Part shown: one piece after another, positions 28,483 through 37,460 of the stretch | How the letters are laid out: the number at the start of each line of letters is the position of its first letter | How positions within the stretch are numbered: position 1 is the stretch's first letter | Source of the DNA: Acinetobacter guillouiae CIP 63.46 | GTDB lineage: Bacteria > Pseudomonadota > Gammaproteobacteria > Pseudomonadales > Moraxellaceae | Reading direction: 5' to 3' | DNA: 64,000 bases | Assembly (NCBI RefSeq): GCF_000368145.1 | Contig: NZ_KB849283.1 | Span: forward strand, 1,824,324-1,888,323 | Translations under genes and position numbers: made by a program | Notes under the pieces: model-generated | What the model was told of the DNA's origin: nothing | The model's input: the letters and a program-made list of their open reading frames with translations, nothing else | The model's database searches: none

Positions 28483-28921
28483 ACCATCTTCTCAGATCTT
28501 ATTATGAATAAAAAATATACTAAGTGTTAAGTAAAGAAAATAACACTTCGTCGTAAATATTTATATTTTATAATTTTTATAAAATTAATATCGTTCTTAC
28601 AATGATTCTAAAGGATTTTTTTGCTTATATTACTTTATGTAACTAATTTTAACAATTGTATATTTTTACTTAACAATACCACAATAATCCGTCCAAAGCA
28701 GATCATAAGCCACCAGTGCATAATACCTTTTCATAAATGCAAAAAATGATCATATTGATTGAATCATATTGGTATTTAAAATTGCTTCTCCCGCTGGGAG
28801 AAGGCTAGGATAAGGGGCTTTTATATTGATCTATAGTTTAAAAATGGCTTATCAAAGAAGCCTATTATAAAAGTTTTTATTTATTCTATTTTCCATTCTT
28901 TTATAGAATACCACTGAACAA
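28483..28921. other. Intergenic region upstream of secreted paralog B
   Basis: About 440 bases with no gene. The left part repeats the upstream region of paralog A. The right part (28729-28890) is one copy of a dispersed intergenic repeat also found at 50808-50955. Confidence 0.7.
28729..28890. repeat. Dispersed intergenic repeat, copy 1
   Basis: Related to 50808-50955. Shared blocks: TTTCATAAAT, GAATCATATTG-TATT-AAA, a GCTTCTCCC/GGGAGAAGG foldback followed by CTAGGATAAGGGGC, a TTATATTGAT block and AAGCCTATT at the right end. Resembles the CTCTCCC...GGGAGAGGG repeats common between proteobacterial genes. Confidence 0.65.
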
Positions 28922-29476
28922 CTACGGGGTAATTTTATTTAATAGTAACGCAATATACTCTCCAAACCATGTTGCGGTTTGCAAGTCACCAGAGGGTGGT
29001 GTAATTTCAACAGGTGCATTATCTGATTGTGTCATTAATCCCAAATAACCCGCCATACGGTTTAAATCTGTGGGTTTAACACCTGTAGGCATTAAAGGGA
29101 GTCCAGACCATAACATGCCATGCTGCATTGCAAAGATATTAATCTGTTGCAGTACAGATAACTTATCGCCACTTAAACCACCTGAGTTGGTAAATGCGGC
29201 AGCTAGTTTGCCCTGCCAATCACGATTTTTCCAACGTTTAGATGTAGAGTCCATAAACATTTTAAATGGACCTGTAACACTTCCCATATAGGTCGGTGAG
29301 CCAAAAATTATGGCATTCGCTTGATCTAAAATATCCCAATCAATATGCTCAATATCCATTTGATGAACAGTTACACCGATCTTCTCTGCACCTTGTGCAA
29401 TATAATTCGCAACTTTTGCAGTATGACCAAATGGACTGTGGTAAACGATCGCGATAGATTTAGCAGATAAAGACAT
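28922..29476 (-). CDS. Flavodoxin-like oxidoreductase (WrbA/NAD(P)H:quinone type), copy 1
   Basis: 184 residues with a flavodoxin fold. The FMN-phosphate loop YHSPFGHTAKVA lies at the N-terminus, FGSPTYMGSVTGPFKMFMD is the second FMN loop and AAAFTNSGGLSGDK the third. WrbA-type enzymes reduce quinones by two electrons. Start set at the ATG at 29476; a TTG five codons earlier is possible. It is related to the protein encoded at 59900 (same three motifs). No Shine-Dalgarno is obvious. Confidence 0.8.
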   Translation of the reverse strand: MSLSAKSIAIVYHSPFGHTAKVANYIAQGAEKIGVTVHQMDIEHIDWDILDQANAIIFGSPTYMGSVTGPFKMFMDSTSKRWKNRDWQGKLAAAFTNSGGLSGDKLSVLQQINIFAMQHGMLWSGLPLMPTGVKPTDLNRMAGYLGLMTQSDNAPVEITPPSGDLQTATWFGEYIALLLNKITP

Positions 29477-29602
29477 ATCAATTGAAAACAAACAAATTTG
29501 GTCAAGTTTAACACCAATTCATTTTTAAACAATTCTTGTAATGTTTAGAAAACCTATGACATAACACTTAAAACAACGATAAATCTATTTAAAAATAAAG
29601 AT

Positions 29603-30355
29603 TTAATTCCGAATAAATACAAAAGTAGCCATACGCCCTGTTTTTGCATGACGACGATAAGAATAGAAATCCTGATCTTGACGATAAGAACACTGATCTC
29701 CTCCTGTAATCGTATTCACTCCATGTTGTTTAAGAATATAACGTGCAATCGCATACAAATCCGCATAATGCTTACCTGCTTGCTCACTCTCTATAAATGC
29801 AGTGTCTAGTTCAGCATATTTAGAACAAAAAGCAGCTTTCACTTCCGTGCCAATTTCAAAACAAGGCTGGCTAATTGCTGCACCCAACCAAGCCCAAGTA
29901 GGTGGGGATTTCATATTGGCAATGGTACTTTCAATTATTCCCCCTGCTAAACCGCGCCAACCTGCATGTAGGTTGGCAACCTCAGTACCTGCGGCATTAC
30001 CTAAAACAACGGGTAGGCAATCAGCGGTCATCATCATCAAGGCATGCCCCTGAGTCTGTGTGACCAAACCATCACCCTCCAATGCGCTAAAAGTCATTTC
30101 TTCATTGATGGTATGACATATTGTGCTGTGGGTTTGCGTCATCCATGTAATTTTACTGACACCCAATTCGGCAAATTCATCCAATAAAATCATACGGTGT
30201 TGTTGTACCCGTTGAGGATCGTCATTTACATGCAAAGCCAAATTAAAACCTTCAAGCTCAGGCTGTACAGATGGCAAAGCCTTTGGATGATATATATGAG
30301 TCTGACCTGCATATACACCTTGAGGTAATCCTTGAACAAATAGCATATGACTCAT
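29603..30355 (-). CDS. pgeF: Peptidoglycan editing factor / multicopper-type purine nucleoside phosphorylase (YfiH/LACC1 family)
   Basis: 250 residues of the YfiH (DUF152) family, zinc-dependent enzymes shown to edit misplaced amino acids in cell-wall precursors and, in other members, to act on purine nucleosides. Metal and active-site motifs: MTQTHSTICH, MMTADCLPVVLGN (Cys-containing) and VANLHAGWRGL with the third His/Arg, then GAAISQPCFEIG. The start is the ATG at 30355. In relatives this gene usually follows rluD directly; here a foreign-looking gene on the other strand lies between them. Confidence 0.92.
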   Translation of the reverse strand: MSHMLFVQGLPQGVYAGQTHIYHPKALPSVQPELEGFNLALHVNDDPQRVQQHRMILLDEFAELGVSKITWMTQTHSTICHTINEEMTFSALEGDGLVTQTQGHALMMMTADCLPVVLGNAAGTEVANLHAGWRGLAGGIIESTIANMKSPPTWAWLGAAISQPCFEIGTEVKAAFCSKYAELDTAFIESEQAGKHYADLYAIARYILKQHGVNTITGGDQCSYRQDQDFYSYRRHAKTGRMATFVFIRN

Positions 30356-30429
30356 TTCCTCTTCAAATCATTTTCACGACTCAATAACTATAACAAATTT
30401 ACTCAATCCAAAACCAATCTTCTCGTCCA

Positions 30430-30447
30430 TTTTGTTGATTAACAAAA
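30430..30447. promoter_or_regulatory. Dyad upstream of the secreted unknown gene
   Basis: TTTTGTT, four bases, AACAAAA: a perfect 7-bp inverted repeat about 85 bases before the secreted gene at 30530. Possible operator; no known match. Confidence 0.3.
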
Positions 30448-30529
30448 CTAAACATTTCAACTTAATATAGTGTTGTTTTTTTAATCAAATTCATTAATAT
30501 TAATTAAAACTTAAAAATAAGGATAAACC

Positions 30530-31309
30530 ATGAAAAAATTAAAGCTTGCTGTTTTATTGAGTTTGAGTGTTATCAGCACGCAAGGATTTGCACTCTGTCG
30601 TTATGATTTGGAAGGATTCTTATCTGATCAATACAATCCTGTAGCACAAAAATTTCCTACGGTATCAGGTCAAAAAGTTTCATATAAAATTCTAAATACA
30701 ACAAGTCCAATCACGTATTCTGCGAATCATAGTACATTGGAAATGACGAATAATACGATTACTGAAGGAGGATTAACATTACCTCAATCAGGCGTTATTG
30801 GCCTTGAATTCAATACAGAAATTATTCCAACTGAATTAACAAACGATAGAAAAGAAACTAAAAATTATGGAATATTTGTCCAAGACAAAGATAAGAATAT
30901 GCATTCAATATTCATCACCTATGCCAATAACACAGCATTAAGCTCTCAAGAGAATAAAAAGAATGTAGTATTTATACTAATAGCTTCAACTCATCCAGAC
31001 ACTAAACAAACAGAAACTCTTTATGGTTATGGAATACCGATTGAGGGCATGCCACAACAAAATATTGGTGTTTACTTTAATCAAAATACCAATCAAATTG
31101 GACTGATTGTAAATAAAAACAACTTAGGTTATGTCGCAACTTTACTGTCGAAACCTAAAGATTTCACAGTAGCCCCACAAGTCAATTTTGAGGGTTTTGA
31201 AGCCAACTCTCCATACCTAAATAAAACCATGTCATTAGAATTAGTCACGGATAAATCAAAATTTACCAATACTTTCCCTACAGGAACAAAAGATGCTTGT
31301 GGTAACTAA
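30530..31309 (+). CDS. Secreted protein of unknown function (possibly DUF4882-like)
   Basis: 259 residues with a clear signal peptide (MKKLKLAVLLSLSVISTQGFA, cleavage before LCRYDL). The mature part is rich in Asn, Thr and beta-strand patterns (ITEGGLTLPQSGVIGLEFNTE) and has Cys near the start and at the C-terminal ACGN, possibly a disulfide. It may belong to the Acinetobacter DUF4882 family, but that is from memory and uncertain. The start has a good AAGGAT. Inserted between pgeF and rluD on the opposite strand and more AT-rich than either, which suggests acquisition. Confidence 0.65.
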   Translation: MKKLKLAVLLSLSVISTQGFALCRYDLEGFLSDQYNPVAQKFPTVSGQKVSYKILNTTSPITYSANHSTLEMTNNTITEGGLTLPQSGVIGLEFNTEIIPTELTNDRKETKNYGIFVQDKDKNMHSIFITYANNTALSSQENKKNVVFILIASTHPDTKQTETLYGYGIPIEGMPQQNIGVYFNQNTNQIGLIVNKNNLGYVATLLSKPKDFTVAPQVNFEGFEANSPYLNKTMSLELVTDKSKFTNTFPTGTKDACGN

Positions 31310-31319
31310 ATCATTGTAT

Positions 31320-31344
31320 AAAACTGCTCTCATTGAGCAGTTTT
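31320..31344. terminator. Bidirectional terminator between secreted gene and rluD
   Basis: AAAACTGCTC, five-base loop, perfect complement; T4 on each side. Confidence 0.75.
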
Positions 31345-31358
31345 ATCATGTAAATCAA

Positions 31359-32411
31359 TTAATAGGCTTTGTTTTCAGAGCGTAAAACTTCAACCAACTC
31401 AACGAAATCATCTGACCATGGTGCTTCAAACATCATTTCTTCTTGTGTACGTGGGTGAACTAGGCCTAATTTAGAGGCATGTAAAGCTTGGCGTTTAAAG
31501 TTACGCAATGCACTGCTCAACTTTTCAGAAGCACCTGCTGGCACTTTAACTCGGCTAACATAGACTGGATCACCCACCAATGGATAACCTATATAGGTGA
31601 AATGAATCCGGATTTGATGAGTACGCCCTGTTTCAAGTTGTGCCTGTACACGAGTGAAATGCTGAAAACGTTCTTTAACATTGTAATGCGTCACAGCATC
31701 ACGACCACCCGGTAAAATAGCCATTTTTACACGATCTACAGGATGACGTTTAATCGGTTCATCAATCGTTCCACCCGCAATAATATGACCATAACAAATC
31801 AAGTCATATACACGGTAAACTGTTTTTTTAGCCAATTGTTTACTTAAAGAAAATTGCGCTTCTAAATTTTTAGCAACAACCAATAAACCGCTGGTATCTT
31901 TATCAATACGATGTACTAAACCTGCACGGGTTAATTCGGCAGATTTTGGATAATGATAAAGCAAGGCGTTCACCAAAGTACCATTTGGATTACCCGCACC
32001 AGGATGAACAACCATACCGACAGGTTTATTGATGACCATAATATCGTCATCTTCATAAACAATGTTTAAAGGGATATTTTCAGGTTGTGCAGACGTTTGT
32101 GCTTCCAATTCAACATCTAAACATAGAAGTTCATTGCCTTCGCATTTATACTTAGGCTTGACAATGTTACCATTTACCAACAAATGACCTTCTTTCATCC
32201 ACTGCTTGAGTTTTTCACGAGAAAACTCGTTCCAAACCAGTGCTGCGACTTGGTCAATACGTTGCCCTAAATAGCTTTCATCCAGTTGAAATTGCAACGA
32301 TAAACGTGTTGCAGTCGGCGCAGAATTATGATTATCTGCATCCTCAGAATCTTCAAGTAAATTGAAATCATTTTCTGGGAAATTAGAATTAGAAGAGTGT
32401 GCTGAAGTCAT
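31359..32411 (-). CDS. rluD: 23S rRNA pseudouridine synthase (sites 1911, 1915, 1917)
   Basis: Makes the pseudouridines of helix 69 of 23S rRNA. 350 residues. An N-terminal S4-type RNA-binding domain (LGQRIDQVAALVWNEFSREKLKQWMKEG) precedes the catalytic domain with HRIDKDTSGLLVVAKN (catalytic Asp near 167), and the conserved ETGRTHQIRIH and GDPVY motifs. An unusual acidic and Ser/Asn-rich N-terminal extension of about 35 residues (NDFNLLEDSEDADN) precedes the S4 domain. Divergent from bamD, as in many relatives. Confidence 0.96.
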   Translation of the reverse strand: MTSAHSSNSNFPENDFNLLEDSEDADNHNSAPTATRLSLQFQLDESYLGQRIDQVAALVWNEFSREKLKQWMKEGHLLVNGNIVKPKYKCEGNELLCLDVELEAQTSAQPENIPLNIVYEDDDIMVINKPVGMVVHPGAGNPNGTLVNALLYHYPKSAELTRAGLVHRIDKDTSGLLVVAKNLEAQFSLSKQLAKKTVYRVYDLICYGHIIAGGTIDEPIKRHPVDRVKMAILPGGRDAVTHYNVKERFQHFTRVQAQLETGRTHQIRIHFTYIGYPLVGDPVYVSRVKVPAGASEKLSSALRNFKRQALHASKLGLVHPRTQEEMMFEAPWSDDFVELVEVLRSENKAY

Positions 32412-32482
32412 TTGCTCATTCGGACAAAAGTGGTTTAATAGCGCAATTGTAGCCTATTGCCCGTATAAACAGAGGAATTTTT

Positions 32483-33505
32483 ATGTCGCTACCACGTTAT
32501 AAAGTCACAATGCTTGCTTTAACTGTAGGCTTAGCAACTGCATTTGTCGGCTGTAGCAGCAATCCGAAGAAGGATGTTGTTGATACAGGCCCGAAATCAA
32601 ATGAGCAGACTTATTACAATAATGCGATAAAATCATTAGACCGTGGGCAATATGGCGATGCTGCAAAAGCTTTAGAAGCAATGGATACTTATTTCCCGAC
32701 TGGGCAATATGCACAACAAGCTCAGCTTGAATTGCTTTACACAAAATTTAAGCAAAAAGATTATGAAGGCACAATTGCACTGGCAGATCGTTTTATTCGT
32801 TTAAATCCTCAACATCCGAATTTAGATTATGCCTACTATGTCCGTGGTGTAGCCAATATGGAGCAAAATTATGACAGCTTGCTTCGCTATACCTCATTAA
32901 AACAAGCACATCGTGATGTAGGTTATTTAAAAATTGCCTATCAAAATTTTGTCGACTTAATTCGTCGCTATCCTTCAAGCCAATATTCAGTTGATGCTGC
33001 ACAACGAATGAAATACATTGGCCAAGAATTGGCTGAAAGTGAAATGAATACTGCACGTTTCAATATTAAACGTAAAGCGTATTTGGCTGCGATTGAACGT
33101 TCACAATGGGTGATTGAACACTATCCTCAAACACCTCAAGTTCCTGAAGCCTTAGCAACAATGGCGTATGGTTATGACAAGTTGGGCGATAAAGAAACCT
33201 CACAACAGTACATTGGCGTGCTTAAGCAAAACTACCCGAACCTCGTTAAATCCAATGGCGAAGTGAATATACGCGCAGCACGTAAAGAAGCGAGCTGGTG
33301 GAACCGTGCAACATTAGGTATTTTAGGTCGTGGTGATAAAGCAGAAGTATCAAAAGATGCGGGTTCTGAAACGTCTGATCAAGCAGAACAAAAATCAAGC
33401 TTGTTAAATAAAGTGAGTTTTGGCTTACTTGATCGTCCAAATCGTGAAGTGTCTAAAGAGCCAGCACGTGCAGATGAAAGTTTGTATGATGGACAACGTA
33501 AATAA
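32483..33505 (+). CDS. bamD: Outer-membrane protein assembly factor BamD (ComL)
   Basis: Lipoprotein subunit of the BAM complex that inserts beta-barrel proteins in the outer membrane. 340 residues, signal LATAFVGCSS (Cys24). TPR-type helices: NEQTYYNNAIKSLDRGQYGDAAKALEAM, AQLELLYTKFKQKDYEGTIALADRFI, then the YAYYVRGVANM and IRRYPSSQYSVDAAQRM repeats. Beyond about residue 260 there is a charged tail (GSETSDQAEQKSSLLNKVSFGLLDRP) not found in E. coli BamD, which is about 245 residues, but usual in Acinetobacter. GAGGA precedes the start. Confidence 0.95.
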   Translation: MSLPRYKVTMLALTVGLATAFVGCSSNPKKDVVDTGPKSNEQTYYNNAIKSLDRGQYGDAAKALEAMDTYFPTGQYAQQAQLELLYTKFKQKDYEGTIALADRFIRLNPQHPNLDYAYYVRGVANMEQNYDSLLRYTSLKQAHRDVGYLKIAYQNFVDLIRRYPSSQYSVDAAQRMKYIGQELAESEMNTARFNIKRKAYLAAIERSQWVIEHYPQTPQVPEALATMAYGYDKLGDKETSQQYIGVLKQNYPNLVKSNGEVNIRAARKEASWWNRATLGILGRGDKAEVSKDAGSETSDQAEQKSSLLNKVSFGLLDRPNREVSKEPARADESLYDGQRK

Positions 33506-33524
33506 ATATTGATTGCGACAAATC

Positions 33525-33550
33525 AAGACGGGTTTTTACCCGTCTTTTTT
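33525..33550 (+). terminator. Terminator of bamD
   Basis: AAGACGGGT, four-base loop, ACCCGTC, then T6. Confidence 0.9.
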
Positions 33551-33623
33551 ATTCATAGATATTTTTAGACTCAAAACTACGTTAAACTTTAAATTGGTTT
33601 AAACGATACATGACATTAAATTT

Positions 33624-35531
33624 ATGGCTATTCCTCAACACACGATAGATCAAATTTTGGATCGCACAGATATTGTCGATCTGATTGGTCAACGTGTGAA
33701 ATTGAAAAAAACTGGTCGCACCTATTCAGGTTGTTGCCCTTTTCATCAGGAAAAGTCACCCTCTTTTCATGTCTACCGTGATAAACAGTATTATCACTGC
33801 TTTGGCTGTCAGGCAAATGGCAATGCCATTCGCTTCTTAATGGATATTGACAATCGAAATTTTGTCGATGTCATGAAAGAACTCTCCAGCCATGCAGGTG
33901 TCGAACTTCCCAAAGACAATCATGACAATAAAAAACTGTCGTATAAACGCGAAGTATCTAAACCAAAACCAGCAGTGAAGGCTGTAGACGATAAAGTAGT
34001 AGATTCTAAACCTGCTGAGCAAAAAACAGATTCTGTTCAGCCACTTGAAATTGATCCTTTTGAAGCCTTTAGCCAATATCCAGATCCTGAGCATTTCGAT
34101 CCAACCCAGTTTGACTCAGTGGGTTTTGATCAGATTCCACAAGATGGAAATCTTTATGATCTGTTAGAAAATATTGCGCAGTTTTATGAACGCCAATTAC
34201 CAAACAGTAAAGTGGCACAGAATTATTTTAAACATCGTGGTTTAAGTACTGAAACAATCCAATATTGGCGCTTAGGCTATGCACCAGAAGATTGGCAACA
34301 TTTAGAAAAAGCCTTCCCCCAAGATATTGAAGGTTTAAAACTGCTAGGTCTGATTCGTACCAGTGATAGTGGACGTGACTTCGATTTGTTGCGTGATCGG
34401 GTGATTTTCCCGATTCGAGACAACAAAGGTCGTGTCGTCGGTTTCGGTGGTCGCGCATTGAATGACGAAATCAAACCGAAATATATTAACTCACCTGATT
34501 CTGAAGTCTTTCATAAAAACCAGTTGCTTTACGGCTTGTATGAAGGTCGGAAAGACCGAGCGCAAAATTGGCTCATGGTTGAAGGTTATATGGATGTGAT
34601 CGCCTTACAACAAAACGGGATTTCTGGTGCGACAGCAACATTAGGTACTGCCAGTAATGCAGATCATTTAAATATTTTATTTAAGCAGAACAATCAAATC
34701 ACGATTGCGTTTGATGGTGATGCCGCTGGACAAAAAGCAGCACGTCGAACCTTAGAAATTGCCCTACCTTTATTGAACGATGGTCGTGAACTTAAATTCT
34801 TTGTTCTACCCAAAGAACATGACCCAGATTCGTTGATTCGTAAGGAAGGTTTTGAAACGTTTCAACGGATATGGCAACAATCCCCTTTATTATCGGATTT
34901 TGTCTTTGCTTTATTGAGTCAAAACTATGATGTTGCTACACCTGAAGGTAAAAGTCAGGTGATGGCTGAACTCAATCAACTGACTGAATTATTACCTAAA
35001 CAAGGTTCTTACCGCTATTTATTAAGACAGTTTTTTAAAGAAAAGTTAGGTTTTAATCGAAAATGGCAACCTCAAGTCAGCTTAGATGCCTCGTTGTCAT
35101 TTAATATTCGCACCAAAGATGAAGACTTTGCTGTGGCGATTTTGATGCAACATCCGTTTTTATATATTCACTTTGAAGTATTACGTGCATTGATTCATCC
35201 AGATGAATTATTGGCGCAAATCTTAGCTGTATTTGATCGTGTCTTTGACGATCTACCAGATGATCAGGAACTTGCAACCTATTATATTTTAGGTGCATGT
35301 GGTGCTTATCATTTGGAACTCTCTGAAATCATACAACGCACCAATATTCAGGCTTTGGCTGAGGCACCTGAAATGGCAGATAAATTGGCTTCAGATTACT
35401 CTTTGGCCTTACAAGAGAAATATTTAAAATTAAAGCTTAAAGCACCAACCTCATTGAGTGAATCACGTAATTTACGTAAACAACTCAATGAGCTGACTAA
35501 ACAAATTAGTTTAAAGTTGGTACATCATTAA
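33624..35531 (+). CDS. dnaG: DNA primase
   Basis: Synthesises RNA primers for DNA replication. 635 residues. N-terminal zinc-binding domain CCPFHQEKSPSFHVYRDKQYYHCFGC (about 38-63), then an inserted low-complexity linker (residues about 105-160, Pro/Lys/Asp rich), the catalytic core with VIFPIRDNKGRVVGFGGRAL, and the TOPRIM motifs MVEGYMDVIAL (about 315) and AFDGDAAGQKAARR (about 360). The C-terminal helicase-binding domain follows. rpoD and rpsU, its partners in E. coli, are not adjacent (rpoD is 17 kb away). The final four bases overlap the next gene's end on the other strand. Confidence 0.97.
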   Translation: MAIPQHTIDQILDRTDIVDLIGQRVKLKKTGRTYSGCCPFHQEKSPSFHVYRDKQYYHCFGCQANGNAIRFLMDIDNRNFVDVMKELSSHAGVELPKDNHDNKKLSYKREVSKPKPAVKAVDDKVVDSKPAEQKTDSVQPLEIDPFEAFSQYPDPEHFDPTQFDSVGFDQIPQDGNLYDLLENIAQFYERQLPNSKVAQNYFKHRGLSTETIQYWRLGYAPEDWQHLEKAFPQDIEGLKLLGLIRTSDSGRDFDLLRDRVIFPIRDNKGRVVGFGGRALNDEIKPKYINSPDSEVFHKNQLLYGLYEGRKDRAQNWLMVEGYMDVIALQQNGISGATATLGTASNADHLNILFKQNNQITIAFDGDAAGQKAARRTLEIALPLLNDGRELKFFVLPKEHDPDSLIRKEGFETFQRIWQQSPLLSDFVFALLSQNYDVATPEGKSQVMAELNQLTELLPKQGSYRYLLRQFFKEKLGFNRKWQPQVSLDASLSFNIRTKDEDFAVAILMQHPFLYIHFEVLRALIHPDELLAQILAVFDRVFDDLPDDQELATYYILGACGAYHLELSEIIQRTNIQALAEAPEMADKLASDYSLALQEKYLKLKLKAPTSLSESRNLRKQLNELTKQISLKLVHH

Positions 35532-35962
35532 TTTTCTATAACCGCTTCATTGAGCTTATCAAGTATTTTGTAATACAAAAAATTCATATGGCTATTGGCC
35601 TCTTCCATTGAGGAGCCATAAGGCTTATATAGGTTTATAAATATACGTTTTTGAAAGTTTTCATCACTAAAAAACGCGTTGGTAGGGTAATTAGAATCTG
35701 AGTGTGCATTTATACTCTCGACCATAAGTGCATCAAATATCCGCCCTGAGTAATCTAGATAAAAGCAATATAGTTTAGGTTTTTTGGGATTCTTATAGCA
35801 TCGATCAACTGAATCAATTACCCCCATAATTCCACCCTGAGTAGAGAGGCTATGTAGATCCTTGATTGCTTGGTTCAATAATACATCACTGTCTTTTACA
35901 GGCTTTGCAAAGCATTCTACTGACAAACACAATGATATGAATATATATAAAGTTTTAAGCAT
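35528..35962 (-). CDS. Small secreted protein of unknown function
   Basis: 144 residues with a signal peptide (MLKTLYIFISLCLSVECFAKP). The mature part has two cysteines (VDRCYKNPKKPKLYCFYLDY), probably a disulfide, and no recognisable domain. Convergent with dnaG; the two stop codons share the bases TTAA. It sits between the housekeeping genes dnaG and hemA, has AT-rich codons and is likely an accessory gene. No partner seen. Confidence 0.6.
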   Translation of the reverse strand: MLKTLYIFISLCLSVECFAKPVKDSDVLLNQAIKDLHSLSTQGGIMGVIDSVDRCYKNPKKPKLYCFYLDYSGRIFDALMVESINAHSDSNYPTNAFFSDENFQKRIFINLYKPYGSSMEEANSHMNFLYYKILDKLNEAVIEN

Positions 35963-36066
35963 TTTAATTGCCTTAATTTCATTATTCTAATTTGATCGCA
36001 CTAGTATATACATCAATAATAGCTGGTGAAGCAAAAACATTAAATCACATTCGTTTTAAAAAATAA

Positions 36067-37353
36067 TCACTTCGCTTTTGGTTTTCTTTCTTGTTCAAAA
36101 ATATCCTGAATATTTTCTTTCATCCATTCAAAATGTGAAGGATCTTCATTCTGTGCTGCTTGGCGTAGCAAAATTGAAGATGGGTGCAATAACTTTTGCG
36201 TCAAACGATGTGCAAAATCCTCAAGTACATGTTGCGTATCCTCACCTGCCTGAATACGCTCTAAAGCATGCGACAACTCCATCTGACGTTGTTCTTCACC
36301 GTGCTCACGAAACTGTTGAATCGTCCCACCTGCTTCTTTTACTTTTTGCTGTGTCACCAACTGAGTCACCAGTTGATTGACCATAACCTCTGCTTCGACC
36401 GCAGCTTGACGTCGTTGTGCTAAATTTTCATCAATTACACTTTGTAGATCATCCACACCGTATAAATACACACCATCCAAACTTTCAACTTTTGGATCTA
36501 TATCACGAGGTACAGCTAAATCGACCATAAGCATTTGTTGATAACGACGTTTTTTTAAAGCGAATTTCACATCTGCATAAGCAATCACTTGATGCAAACT
36601 GCCTGTACAACTGGAAATTACATCCGCACGATAAAGCTGAGTAGTGAGTTCATCAAATGGAATAATCTCCACTTCAACACGATGCGCTATTTCTTGTGCT
36701 AATTTCTCTGCCCGTTCACGGCTTCGATTACAAATCAGGATTTTTGCAACGCCCATTTCAGCCAAGTGTTTTGCAACCAAGCTGTTCATTTCACCTGCAG
36801 CAACCACCATGACTGTAAGCTGTTCAGGCTTACTAAACACTTGCAATGCGAGTTGGGCAACAGCATATCCCATCGAGACAGCATGACTGCCGACTGCTGT
36901 TTCAGAACGTACACGTTTGGCTGCATAAAAAGCATATTCAAATATTTGATTCAGATTTTGCGAAACGATTTCAGCATCTTTTGCGATTGATAGTGCTGTT
37001 TTAACCTGCCCAAGAATTTGCGGTTCACCCAACATCAACGAGTCTAAACCACTGGCAACCCGCATTAAGTGCGAAACTGCATCAGTATTTTCATAACGAT
37101 ATACATGATTTGACAATTGCTTTACATCAATACCATTGGTTTGGGCGAGCCAATTTAATACCATATCGGCATTTTCAGCCATGGCATAGACTTCAGTGCG
37201 GTTACATGTTGACACCACCACCATATCATTCAAATTTTGGCGAAGGCTTTCTACGGCAAATAAATCTTTTAATCGTTCTGGATTAAAAGCGATTTGCTCA
37301 CGTAGCTCAACAGAAGCAGTTTGATGGTTGACACCCAATGCAAAGAAAGACAT
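36067..37353 (-). CDS. hemA: Glutamyl-tRNA reductase
   Basis: First committed step of tetrapyrrole synthesis: glutamyl-tRNA plus NADPH to glutamate semialdehyde. 428 residues. [17 protein letters not shown], the active-site [12 protein letters not shown] (Cys about 50), [18 protein letters not shown], then the NADPH-binding [19 protein letters not shown], and the C-terminal dimerisation helix. Divergent from the TPR-lolB-ispE genes, as in pseudomonads. Confidence 0.97.
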   Translation of the reverse strand: MSFFALGVNHQTASVELREQIAFNPERLKDLFAVESLRQNLNDMVVVSTCNRTEVYAMAENADMVLNWLAQTNGIDVKQLSNHVYRYENTDAVSHLMRVASGLDSLMLGEPQILGQVKTALSIAKDAEIVSQNLNQIFEYAFYAAKRVRSETAVGSHAVSMGYAVAQLALQVFSKPEQLTVMVVAAGEMNSLVAKHLAEMGVAKILICNRSRERAEKLAQEIAHRVEVEIIPFDELTTQLYRADVISSCTGSLHQVIAYADVKFALKKRRYQQMLMVDLAVPRDIDPKVESLDGVYLYGVDDLQSVIDENLAQRRQAAVEAEVMVNQLVTQLVTQQKVKEAGGTIQQFREHGEEQRQMELSHALERIQAGEDTQHVLEDFAHRLTQKLLHPSSILLRQAAQNEDPSHFEWMKENIQDIFEQERKPKAK

Positions 37354-37460
37354 ATCAGATCATCATTTCGCTAAATTTGTGCTATTGTGCAATAACGGTG
37401 TCATAAAAAGCATACTTGGATTCGGAAAAATTGCGTCAAATAAACAACCGCTTAAGCGGC

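Noticed and set aside
33624-35531. dnaG-rpoD macromolecular synthesis operon
   Set aside because: rpoD is 17 kb away with its own promoter; rpsU is not seen before dnaG.
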